Below are positions 1 through 6,927 of a stretch of 8,404 nucleotides of DNA, piece after piece. Within the stretch, counting starts at the first letter, position 1. Every line of letters starts with the position of its first letter. This DNA is from Lachnoclostridium sp. UBA7097. Lineage in GTDB: Bacteria > Bacillota > Clostridia > Lachnospirales > Lachnospiraceae. The stretch covers positions 1 to 8,404 of the forward strand of contig DKYP01000079.1 in NCBI GenBank assembly GCA_002499945.1. The letters are read 5' to 3'. The notes under the pieces were generated by a model that was not told where the DNA came from, ran no database searches, and worked only from the letters and a program-made list of their open reading frames with translations. The translations under genes and the position numbers were made by a program.

Positions 1-68
1 AGTATTAAGTATTTTTTTAATATTATTCCACACCAATATTTTATTTAAAGTTATGAAGGAGGAGTATT

Positions 69-704
69 ATGATTAGGAATTTAAAACTTATTAAATATGG
101 ATACCAGTTTAAATTAAATATGGTTTTTACAGTATTTTTTATGTTACTTGGAATTGTAATTTTATCTTTTAATGACATTTATAAAGGCCCGTCTATATAT
201 CTGGTGTTTTATTGTGGTTTTCTGTTTATGATACAACTTTCAAATACACTTATGACCTCTGATATGGTAAAGTCTTCTCCAAAGTACAGGCAGTTCTGTC
301 TGGGGACGCCAAGAGTAATAAACATTACAGGTTTTTTTGTAACAGTTTCAGTACTGATAGTTATAAGGCTTATACAGAAGGGGAATATAGATGAATTTAA
401 GAAGTATATAGGCAATGAACTGGCAGCATTAGGTTTTATGTATTTTATCTGCCTGTTATATATAGCATTTGTTTATAAGTTTTTTATTATTTCAATAATA
501 TTATTTTGTATAAGTTTTACTTTTTCAAATGTAACAGTTAGTTTTGTATTCATTACATATAATTTTACATTTGCACAGGGGGCAGGAATTGCACTTTTAT
601 GTATGGCTGCGGGAATGGTTTTATCTGAAATTATAGGAAGGCTTATATATAAGATACCACCATCAAAGTTTGCACAGTCAGCTTCCCTTAGGAAATATAT
701 ATAG
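69..704 (+). CDS. Six-helix integral membrane protein of unknown function
   Basis: A 211-residue, strongly hydrophobic protein with about six predicted membrane helices (roughly residues 18-34, 42-60, 82-102, 118-136, 138-160 and 170-193). The start is well supported: an AAGGAGG ribosome site at 56-62 sits 6 bases before the ATG. Between helices 2 and 3 is a short polar loop (about residues 63-80, with the sequence SSPKYR), and the C-terminus is basic. I recall similar uncharacterised proteins in Lachnospiraceae, and the layout is loosely like a six-helix ABC-2 permease half. There is no ATPase gene beside it, and no motif fixes a substrate. Only 68 bases precede it, so it could be the last gene of an operon running in from the left. 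The reading frame is secure; the function is unknown. Confidence 0.85.
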   Translation: MIRNLKLIKYGYQFKLNMVFTVFFMLLGIVILSFNDIYKGPSIYLVFYCGFLFMIQLSNTLMTSDMVKSSPKYRQFCLGTPRVINITGFFVTVSVLIVIRLIQKGNIDEFKKYIGNELAALGFMYFICLLYIAFVYKFFIISIILFCISFTFSNVTVSFVFITYNFTFAQGAGIALLCMAAGMVLSEIIGRLIYKIPPSKFAQSASLRKYI

Positions 705-722
705 ACATAAAAAAATTTCCTG

Positions 723-779
723 ATACTATTTAAAAAAAACTGGATATGTTATATAATGGGTTTAATTTGGAAATAGTAT
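723..779. repeat. Inverted repeat flanking the reductase promoter
   Basis: ATACTATTT at 723-731 is exactly inverted as AAATAGTAT at 771-779. The arms sit on either side of the -10 box, and the left arm overlaps the proposed -35. This could be a pair of operator half-sites or chance in AT-rich DNA. Nothing links it to a known regulator. Confidence 0.35.
729..757 (+). promoter_or_regulatory. Probable sigma-A promoter of the nitrite/sulfite reductase gene
   Basis: A perfect -10 box TATAAT at 752-757 lies 17 bases after TTTAAA at 729-734, which matches four of six bases of the -35 consensus. Transcription would start near 764 and leave a leader of about 30 bases. No other good promoter is seen between the upstream gene and the reductase. 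Confidence 0.6.
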
Positions 780-797
780 AGTAAAGGAGATATGCTT

Positions 798-2342
798 ATG
801 GGAAAAGATATTTTGGAGGAGTTTATTCCTGACCTTGAAGAATTTAAAGAAAAAACTATGGCTTTCCATAACAAGGAAATTACAGTAGCAGAATATAAGG
901 GATTTTCTGGTGGTTTTGGAAGTTATGCGCAGCGTGGCGGTGAAAAGCATATGTTAAGGCTGCGTCTTGCAGGAGGACAAGTTACAAAGGATAAATTAAA
1001 ATTTATAACAGATTTATGTGAAAAATATAATGTTGATTTTCTTAAACTTACAACATGCCAGTCTATACAGCTCCATAACCTTGAAGCAGAAGATTTATGT
1101 GAAATGATAGAAAGTGTATGGAGGGCAGGCATGGTTTCACGTGGAGGCGGCGGGGATTTTCCACGTAATGTAATGGCTTCGCCACTTTCTGGTGTACAGG
1201 AGGGTGAAAATTTTGATGTCCTTCCTTATGCAAAGGAAACAGCAGATTATCTTATGAATTTTATCAAATCAGTAAAATTCCCGAGGAAGCTTAAAGTATG
1301 TTTCTCTAATTCTGCTTTAAATGAAACACATGCAACTTTCAGGGATATGGGATTTGTTTCACGCCCTGATGGAAAGTTTGATGTATATATTGCAGGCGGG
1401 CTTGGTAATAAGCATAAGCTTGGCGTAAAGGCTGCGGAAGGCATAGAACCATGTAAAGTGCTTTATTATGCTAAAGCAATGGTGGATACATTTGTTGAAC
1501 ATGGCAATTATACAAACAGGGCACAGTCAAGGACAAGGTTTTTACAGGATACACTTGGAACAGATGGGCTTAAAAAAGCATTTCTTGATAAACTGGATAA
1601 GGTTATGGAAACAGAACAGCTTGATATAAATCCAGAGCCATATGTTGTTAATAAAAAGGAAGATGGTGTAAGGGTTTCTGGAAAAAGGATTACGGCACAA
1701 AAGCAGAACGGGCTTTATGCGGTCTTTTACCAGCCTGCTGGTGGTAAATTAGCGCCTTCAAAGTTAAGGGAGATTTACGATGTAATAGAAGATATGCAAG
1801 ATGTGGAATTGCGTATTACTCCTGAAGAAAGTTTTTATATAATTAATTGTAATGGCGAAGAAGCAGAAAAGGTTTTAAAAGTAACAGAGGATAGTGCTTC
1901 AACTATCTTTGAGAAATCAGTTGCATGTATTGGAAACCAGGTCTGCCAGGTTGGTGTGGGGGATTCACAGGAGCTTTTAAGCTTGTGCATAGACGCTGTA
2001 CGTAAGGAAAATTTTGCTGATGGTGTACTTCCGCAAATCCATATTTCAGGCTGCCCTTCTTCATGCGCTGCACAGCAGATTGCCCAAATAGGGTTCAGGG
2101 GTGCTGTAAAACAGTCACCAGACGGACCAAAGAAAGCATTTGCAATATATACAGGAGGCTGCCCTTACCAGGGAAAAGAAAGTCTTTCAGACTTTGGAAA
2201 GTCAATAATAGTGGAAGCAATACCACAATTTTTTGTGGAACTTGGAAAGATTATTTCAGCAGAAAATACTACTTATGATAAATGGATTGTGGATAACAGG
2301 GATAAATTTGATACACTGGTTGATAAATATGCAGAGATGTAA
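798..2342 (+). CDS. Siroheme-dependent nitrite/sulfite reductase
   Basis: Catalyses six-electron reduction of sulfite to sulfide or nitrite to ammonia, in the cytoplasm, probably with ferredoxin as donor. From ATG 798 it has 514 residues, normal for the family. It shows the duplicated layout of a ferredoxin-like half-domain (about 46-113), a siroheme/4Fe-4S domain (120-280), a second half-domain (299-363) and a second cofactor domain (370-510). The cluster motif C-x5-C...C-x3-C is complete at Cys377, 383, 419 and 423; the last should bridge cluster and siroheme. Substrate residues expected from E. coli sulfite reductase are seen as Arg54 (MLR), Arg123 (PRNV), Lys164 and Lys166 (PRKLK). An in-frame ATG at 792 lies only 2 bases after GGAG (786-789), whereas 798 gives 8 bases, so 798 is preferred. 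The gene stands alone, with no siroheme, nitrate or sulfate genes beside it. Confidence 0.93.
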   Translation: MGKDILEEFIPDLEEFKEKTMAFHNKEITVAEYKGFSGGFGSYAQRGGEKHMLRLRLAGGQVTKDKLKFITDLCEKYNVDFLKLTTCQSIQLHNLEAEDLCEMIESVWRAGMVSRGGGGDFPRNVMASPLSGVQEGENFDVLPYAKETADYLMNFIKSVKFPRKLKVCFSNSALNETHATFRDMGFVSRPDGKFDVYIAGGLGNKHKLGVKAAEGIEPCKVLYYAKAMVDTFVEHGNYTNRAQSRTRFLQDTLGTDGLKKAFLDKLDKVMETEQLDINPEPYVVNKKEDGVRVSGKRITAQKQNGLYAVFYQPAGGKLAPSKLREIYDVIEDMQDVELRITPEESFYIINCNGEEAEKVLKVTEDSASTIFEKSVACIGNQVCQVGVGDSQELLSLCIDAVRKENFADGVLPQIHISGCPSSCAAQQIAQIGFRGAVKQSPDGPKKAFAIYTGGCPYQGKESLSDFGKSIIVEAIPQFFVELGKIISAENTTYDKWIVDNRDKFDTLVDKYAEM

Positions 2343-2365
2343 TTTATAACCGGATAACCAGGTTT

Positions 2366-2385
2366 TAATGCCCTGGCTGGCATTA
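2366..2385. terminator. Possible hairpin terminator between converging genes
   Basis: TAATGCC (2366-2372) and GGCATTA (2379-2385) form a perfect 7-bp stem with a 6-base loop, 24 bases after the reductase stop. A competing stem CCAGG/CCTGG (2358-2362 with 2372-2376) overlaps it. The following DNA on the plus strand is AT-rich but lacks a clean T run, so termination is uncertain. It lies between convergent genes and could serve either strand. Confidence 0.35.
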
Positions 2386-2455
2386 TTCCTAAATAAAATA
2401 TAGGAGGATGCCTTGCCAGGACATATAAAAAATATATTAACAACAAAAATAAGTT

Positions 2456-4900
2456 TTATCCTTTAACAGCGAGTGTTGCAGGAGGTTTTGAAAGTATTCC
2501 ATATACTGGAAGTATACTAATTATTGCATGGGCAGTGTATATTACTATTATAAGCAGGAGTACAGCCCACCATGGGAATAACATGGTAATTCCAAGCGAA
2601 GGGATACTTCCTATAAATTTAATAACGCCACTTGTAACCAGGACTGATGGAAGTGAAGTATATGAGGTAAGCAGTACCATTTCAATTATATATGATTTGA
2701 GTATGCTTCCTTTTGAAATACCAAGCAGGCTGTATACAGTAAGTTCTTCACTACGTGATATAGCATTGGATTTAATTGTAAAATAAACCATAATTATGGA
2801 TATTACAACAATTGCTATAGTAACAAGGCTGCTTGCGTCCACATCACCTGTATTTGCTTCACGGTAAGCCTTAATTTCGTCGTCATGTGGTATTGTAAGG
2901 CTCATTTTAAATACATTCATGCTTTTATCTTTAATTCCCTTTAATTTGTTAATTGCAGATTTTGGATTGTCTGAATAAACCATACAGGTCTTAAGCTCGA
3001 AAACCATTAAGTCACGTATATTTAAGCATCCTCTGTCTGATAGTACATAATCTACACCAATATCGTCTGTAAATGTACCAGTAATATTGTATATATTTTT
3101 ATAGTCATCACCAATCCTGTATTCTGTATCTTTTTCAAGTTTCAGGGAATCGTAAAGCCCGTCCCTTATAAGGATTTCATTATCTGCAAGACTGGCATCA
3201 TCATATTTTCCAGGATATTCTTTTTTAAGTTCATCAAGGCTTGCAATTTTATAACCTTTCTGTGGGAATCCAAGTAATATATTCTGCCCGCAGTAAAGGG
3301 CTGGCTCGTGGGTGTCACTTATGCCTGTAATTGTCATTTCAACTTTATAACGAGGGGTTTTTAATGTAGCCCCGATAAAGTTTTCTGGTGTTTTAAAGTT
3401 TGTTGTTACAACACCTTTTGATGCTATAAGGTTTTTGACAACCTGCAAATCAAGCACTACTTCATTTCTAAGTTCTGGCATTTTGCCATAAACAATGTCT
3501 TCTTTTTTTAGAAAATCTAATGGAACATATGAAGTATTATATACAACTTGCTTAAGGTTTTTTATCTGTTCAAAGCCTTCACCAATAATAGATACCTTGC
3601 CATCTGGTACAAAAAATGTATAGCCATAATCATTGCCATCAAGGTATTTCCAGGCAAACTGGAGGACTTTAAGATGGTCGCTGTGGTCAAAAACAGAAAT
3701 ATTATTAAAATCTATCCTGGCATAGTGTGAATCTGTGGAAACAATTTTTTCTTCACTTATAGAAACCATATTTGTAAATTTCGCAGCAGTAATAGAAAGC
3801 ATTACGGCAGCAGCAATTAGTATTATTGTAATAAATATCTGTTTCTTTCCCATAAGGCGTATATTTGACATGGCAATACGCCAGATTTCATGGAATGGAA
3901 GTTTAGCGTTTCCTTTGTCTGGAAGCCTTTCTAAGTCATATGACAAATTCTCTATTTCTTCCATTTCAAGTGATGGACGCTCTGTGTCAAGTATCTGTAT
4001 TCCATTTTCCTCGCCTTCAAAAATAATGTCATAGTCTGAAAGATTCTGTATATAAAGTTTTCCATCTTTCCATACCATGTTCATATTAATAGATGGAGGG
4101 GCTTCGTGTTTCTTATAATAAATATTAAACCTGGAATAACCATTTTCAATATTATCTGGTTCAAATTCTTTAAGGTATATATTTGAATCGTCGCTGCGTT
4201 CATATGTGCTGGCTGTATTATTTTCGTCACGTACTACTTTTCCATCACATATTTCAATAATCCTGTCGCCAAAAAACTTTGCAATCCTTTTTTCATGTGT
4301 AACAAGAAGTACAAGGCACTCTTTGGATATTTTTTTGAGTATTGTCATTGTACGTATTGTATTTTCTTCATCAAGGTTGCCTGTAGGCTCATCTGCAATA
4401 ATTATGCCTGTATTTTTCGCCAGTGCCCTTGCAATGGACAGTCTTTGCTTCTGCCCGCTTGAAAGTTCTGTTGCAGGATGTTTTTCATAACCCTCAAGCC
4501 CTACTTTTTTAAGATATTCCATAGCGGTTGCTTGTGCTTCCTCCTTATCCTTCCCCATAATAAGAAGTGCACCCGTTATGTTGTCAAGTGCGGTATAATG
4601 GCCTATAAGGCTGTAATCCTGGAATACATATCCTATCTGGTTACGCCTGTATGCCTCCCAGTCCTCCTCCGTATACTGGAATGTAGGCTTGCCATTTACT
4701 ATCATTTCTCCTTCATCGAAACTGTCCATTCCGCCAATAATATTTAACAGTGTGGACTTGCCGCTTCCGCTTTCACCAGTAATAGCTACAAATTCGCCAT
4801 GTACAAATGTCAGGCTTACTTTACGTAAGGCTTGTGTAATGGCAGCTTCAGAATAATAGCTTTTACTAATATTCTGTAATTCAATTTTTGATTTCTCCAT
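2456..4900 (-). CDS. MacB-type ABC transporter, fused ATPase and FtsX-like permease
   Basis: An 814-residue fusion protein of the MacB/FtsX mechanotransmission class, which moves peptides, antibiotics or lipids away from the membrane. The ATPase (about 1-225) has Walker A GESGSGKST (42-50), Q-loop Gln94, signature LSSGQ (146-150), Walker B IIIADEP (166-172, Glu171) and His202. One helix (about 354-376) follows, then a large extracytoplasmic domain (377-688) and three C-terminal helices (about 689-711, 732-763, 775-803), giving the four-helix topology of MacB. About 125 residues (226-350) separate ATPase and first helix; much of this reads as short beta strands. It is read away from the LanFEG-type operon with its own leader. 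The start is preceded by GGGG 7 bases upstream, a mediocre ribosome site. The substrate is unknown; antimicrobial-peptide defence is an inference from class and neighbours. Confidence 0.9.
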   Translation of the reverse strand: MEKSKIELQNISKSYYSEAAITQALRKVSLTFVHGEFVAITGESGSGKSTLLNIIGGMDSFDEGEMIVNGKPTFQYTEEDWEAYRRNQIGYVFQDYSLIGHYTALDNITGALLIMGKDKEEAQATAMEYLKKVGLEGYEKHPATELSSGQKQRLSIARALAKNTGIIIADEPTGNLDEENTIRTMTILKKISKECLVLLVTHEKRIAKFFGDRIIEICDGKVVRDENNTASTYERSDDSNIYLKEFEPDNIENGYSRFNIYYKKHEAPPSINMNMVWKDGKLYIQNLSDYDIIFEGEENGIQILDTERPSLEMEEIENLSYDLERLPDKGNAKLPFHEIWRIAMSNIRLMGKKQIFITIILIAAAVMLSITAAKFTNMVSISEEKIVSTDSHYARIDFNNISVFDHSDHLKVLQFAWKYLDGNDYGYTFFVPDGKVSIIGEGFEQIKNLKQVVYNTSYVPLDFLKKEDIVYGKMPELRNEVVLDLQVVKNLIASKGVVTTNFKTPENFIGATLKTPRYKVEMTITGISDTHEPALYCGQNILLGFPQKGYKIASLDELKKEYPGKYDDASLADNEILIRDGLYDSLKLEKDTEYRIGDDYKNIYNITGTFTDDIGVDYVLSDRGCLNIRDLMVFELKTCMVYSDNPKSAINKLKGIKDKSMNVFKMSLTIPHDDEIKAYREANTGDVDASSLVTIAIVVISIIMVYFTIKSNAISRSEELTVYSLLGISKGSILKSYIIEMVLLTSYTSLPSVLVTSGVIKFIGSIPSLGITMLFPWWAVLLLIIVIYTAHAIISILPVYGILSKPPATLAVKG

Positions 4901-4921
4901 ACCTTTTCCCCATTTCCTTGT

Positions 4922-4934
4922 GCCATAAAATGGC
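4922..4934. repeat. Small perfect palindrome before the MacB-type gene
   Basis: GCCAT-aaa-ATGGC forms a perfect 5-bp inverted repeat, 21 bases upstream of the MacB-type start on the minus strand. In the transcript it would make a small hairpin just before the ribosome site. It could also be an operator. No known regulator is suggested. Confidence 0.35.
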
Positions 4935-4998
4935 TGTGCTTAATTTTTTTCGTGAAACTAAGTATATTTCCCTTGGTTCCTTATTTCTGTATGGGGAG

Positions 4999-5046
4999 AA
5001 AAACAAAAAATATATTAATCCCTTGAAATTCCAGCTTAAGGAATTT
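4999..5046 (-). promoter_or_regulatory. Possible attenuator: two mutually exclusive hairpins and a T tract
   Basis: Read on the minus strand, AAATTCC pairs with GGAATTT (plus 5040-5046 with 5026-5032) as a perfect 7-bp stem with a 7-base loop. Alternatively AATTCCTT pairs with AAGGGATT (plus 5038-5045 with 5017-5024) as an 8-bp stem with one G-U pair and a 13-base loop. The two share their left arm, so only one can form. The second is followed after a few bases by TTTTTTGTTTTT (plus 5010-4999), as an intrinsic terminator would be. The stop codon of the 24-codon reading frame lies in this overlap. The stems are AT-rich and modest. Folding and regulation are inferred. Confidence 0.4.
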
Positions 5047-5110
5047 TACCTGTTCCTGTTATATGTCTCCAGCCATCAGGAATACCGGGTGCAGGGAAAT
5101 ATAGCTCCAT
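5036..5110 (-). CDS. Possible 24-residue leader peptide upstream of the MacB-type gene
   Basis: A short reading frame beginning MELYFPAPG and ending TGKIP-stop, in the leader of the MacB-type gene. It follows a strong AAAGGAGG ribosome-site sequence (AGGAGG at plus 5118-5113) and a good promoter. Four of 24 residues are proline; Trp is at position 14, and Pro24 is the last sense codon. Proline before a stop slows release and is used by stalling leaders such as TnaC. The stop codon sits within the alternative hairpins downstream, so a stalled or terminating ribosome would affect which one forms. Against it: only 2 bases separate AGGAGG from the ATG, shorter than usual, and no other start fits. 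It could instead be a non-coding leader or a gene remnant. Confidence 0.35.
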   Translation of the reverse strand: MELYFPAPGIPDGWRHITGTGKIP

Positions 5111-5129
5111 ACCCTCCTTTCTTATTTGA

Positions 5130-5159
5130 TACTACTATTTTACTACTTATAATACTACT
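5130..5159. repeat. Three TACTACT direct repeats, likely regulator sites
   Basis: TACTACT occurs at 5130-5136, 5141-5147 and 5153-5159, with starts 11 and 12 bases apart, about one helical turn. The last copy overlaps a small perfect inverted repeat TACTT-gtg-AAGTA (5156-5168). The array lies just upstream of the plus-strand -35 box and across the minus-strand promoter. Such spacing is typical of OmpR-type response regulators, which often control peptide-resistance ABC genes. The regulator is not in the window. Confidence 0.5.
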
Positions 5160-5165
5160 TGTGAA
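5137..5165 (-). promoter_or_regulatory. Probable promoter for the leader peptide and MacB-type gene
   Basis: On the minus strand TTCACA (plus 5165-5160, five of six bases of the -35 consensus) is followed after 17 bases by TAAAAT (plus 5142-5137, five of six of the -10 consensus). Transcription would start near 5130, giving a leader of roughly 230 bases before the MacB-type start. Both boxes overlap or touch the TACTACT repeats, so a protein bound there could block this promoter. Confidence 0.5.
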
Positions 5166-5172
5166 GTATAGT

Positions 5173-5202
5173 TTTACATAAAAAATAGAAATATAATATA
5201 AA
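5173..5202 (+). promoter_or_regulatory. Probable promoter of the LanFEG-type operon
   Basis: TTTACA (5173-5178, five of six of the -35 consensus) and TATAAA (5197-5202, five of six of the -10) are 18 bases apart. An overlapping TATAAT at 5192-5197 lacks a well-spaced -35. Transcription would begin near 5209, about 40 bases before the ATPase start. The TACTACT array ends 13 bases upstream of the -35, a position suited to an activator. Confidence 0.5.
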
Positions 5203-5248
5203 AAACTTAAAGATGTACATTATACAGGATTTATGAAAGGAGAAAAAA

Positions 5249-6163
5249 ATGCCAGAGAAGATATTTACAGCAAAAAAACTTACAAAAAAGTATAAAACTT
5301 ATGCATTAAACCAGTTTGATATGGAAATATGCAAGGGTGATATTTATGGTTTTATTGGAAGGAATGGTGCTGGAAAAACAACACTTATGCGTATTTTAAC
5401 AGGGAGGGCAGTACAGTCAGGTGGTGATATCTGCCTTTTTGGTGAAAGTAATCCAGATAAGTTGTATTTGCAAAGGAGGCGTGTTGGTGCAATAATTGAA
5501 GGACCTGCATTTTATCCCGGAATGACGGCGGAAGATAATCTTGAAGTTATAAGATTACAGTATGGAATTAAAGAAAAGAAATGCATTAAGGAGTTATTAA
5601 AGACTGTAGGGCTTGAAGATACTGGCACTAAAAAGGCAAAGGATTTTTCACTTGGCATGAAACAAAGGCTTGGTATTGCAATGGCACTTATAGGGAAGCC
5701 AGAACTTCTTGTATTAGATGAACCAGTAAACGGGCTTGACCCAGAGGGAATTTTGCAGTTAAGGGAGCTTATAAAGAAACTAAATAAGGAGCAGGGGATT
5801 ACAATTTTAATTTCAAGCCATATTTTAAGTGAACTTGACCAGCTTGCAACGTGTTATGGTTTTATAGATAAGGGCAGGATGAAAGAACAGATACAGGCAG
5901 ATGAACTTATTGCAAAATGTAAACCTTATCTGTCTATACGTGCTGGCAATGTACAAAATGCGGCAGCAGTTTTAAAACATATGTTTCCAGATAATGAACT
6001 TGAAATTGTTTCAGAGAGCAGGGTGAACCTGTATGGATTTACAGGCAGTACAAAAGAATTAATAAAAGAACTTGTTTTAAATGAAGCAGATGTAAAGGAA
6101 GTAAAGGCTGAAGGTGAGAGCCTTGAAAGATATTATATGTCTTTGATAAATAAGGGGAGATAG
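5249..6163 (+). CDS. ABC transporter ATPase of LanF/BcrA type
   Basis: The 304-residue cytoplasmic ATPase of a three-gene exporter. Motifs: Walker A GRNGAGKTT (37-45), signature FSLGMKQ (133-139), Walker B LLVLDEP (153-159, Glu158) and His191. At the Q-loop position it reads AIIEGPAFYP, with Glu84 where most ABC proteins have Gln. This E-loop is characteristic of LanF proteins, which expel lantibiotics from the membrane, and of related BcrA-type ATPases. The C-terminal 80 residues are the accessory domain usual in this group. The start is firm: AAAGGAG (5236-5242) lies 6 bases before the ATG. Four bases after its stop begins the first permease, so the three genes are clearly co-transcribed. 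No lantibiotic precursor or modification gene is present. An immunity or resistance role against cell-wall-directed peptides is inferred. Confidence 0.92.
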   Translation: MPEKIFTAKKLTKKYKTYALNQFDMEICKGDIYGFIGRNGAGKTTLMRILTGRAVQSGGDICLFGESNPDKLYLQRRRVGAIIEGPAFYPGMTAEDNLEVIRLQYGIKEKKCIKELLKTVGLEDTGTKKAKDFSLGMKQRLGIAMALIGKPELLVLDEPVNGLDPEGILQLRELIKKLNKEQGITILISSHILSELDQLATCYGFIDKGRMKEQIQADELIAKCKPYLSIRAGNVQNAAAVLKHMFPDNELEIVSESRVNLYGFTGSTKELIKELVLNEADVKEVKAEGESLERYYMSLINKGR

Positions 6164-6167
6164 GTAT

Positions 6168-6917
6168 ATGGGAAATCTTGTAAAAGCGGAGTGGTTTAAA
6201 CTTTCAAAATCACTGGGGTATAAAATATTAATAACCTGCTGTATATGTACGGGGATATTTTTTTCAGTAATTGTTGTTTTGGGAGACAGGGAACTTTGTG
6301 CATATGATGTATTGACTAATTGTATAGACATGCTAATTGTCCATTCAATATTTGGAAATACTTTTGCAGCAGTTTTTATAGGAAGTGAATTTAAAAATAA
6401 TACATTTGGAAACAGCCTTTTAAACGGGCAGCCAAGATATAAGTTATTCCTGGCAAAAGTTATAGTGTTTTTTGCAGGGTTTTTCCAGATGTTATTTATA
6501 ATATGGCTCACCACTGTTATTATAGTATCATATTATAATGGCTTTGGCATGGATTTTTCTATTGGGACATGCAAAAAAGTTTTATTATTATTTTTATACG
6601 CTTTAACAGGTTATATGGCATTTGGTGCTGTAATTATACTTATGTTTACAATTATAAGGAAAGATTCGGTAACAGTTGCAGCCGGTATTTTTCTTACATA
6701 TGTTTACCTGTTTGCCAGGACAAATTTACAAGGAATATATTTTTTAAGGTATACATTTTTTTACCAGATAGAACTAATGGCATTTTCCATTAATAAAAAA
6801 TATGACCTTGGCGGCGATGCGTTTTCAGGCGGATTGTATTTTGCAGTTGTAATTTTAACATTTATAATAGCATTAACCCTTTCTGCCTGGTGTTTTAAAA
6901 GAATGGAATTAAAATAG
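6168..6917 (+). CDS. ABC-2 type permease, LanE-like
   Basis: A 249-residue membrane protein with six predicted helices (about 20-38, 54-73, 95-121, 137-162, 166-185, 222-243), the size and topology of LanE/LanG and BcrB permeases. It follows the ATPase by 4 bases, and its ribosome site (AGGGGAG, 6153-6159) lies within the end of that gene. It is a paralogue of the next gene: both begin NL[VI]KAE and share SKSL, FG-TFA, a conserved K--T[FY]G motif after helix 2, and the ending LSAW-F----ELK (T-LSAW here). With its partner it should form a heterodimeric channel energised by the upstream ATPase. Which of the two is E and which G cannot be decided from the sequence alone. Confidence 0.88.
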   Translation: MGNLVKAEWFKLSKSLGYKILITCCICTGIFFSVIVVLGDRELCAYDVLTNCIDMLIVHSIFGNTFAAVFIGSEFKNNTFGNSLLNGQPRYKLFLAKVIVFFAGFFQMLFIIWLTTVIIVSYYNGFGMDFSIGTCKKVLLLFLYALTGYMAFGAVIILMFTIIRKDSVTVAAGIFLTYVYLFARTNLQGIYFLRYTFFYQIELMAFSINKKYDLGGDAFSGGLYFAVVILTFIIALTLSAWCFKRMELK

Positions 6918-6927
6918 GGGGATTAAT

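Noticed and set aside
2063..2278. A 71-codon frame inside the reductase gene
   Set aside because: It is a shifted frame of the conserved reductase C-terminus and has no ribosome site. The same holds for the antisense frames in the other genes.
2401..2428. TAGGAGG followed directly by ATG and a six-codon frame (MPCQDI)
   Set aside because: There is no spacing between the ribosome site and the ATG, the peptide is too short to judge, and no downstream gene on that strand would be controlled.
4888..5181. A 97-codon open frame on the plus strand across the divergent control region
   Set aside because: It has no ribosome site, starts inside the MacB-type gene on the other strand, has no family character and overlaps the promoters and the TACTACT repeats.
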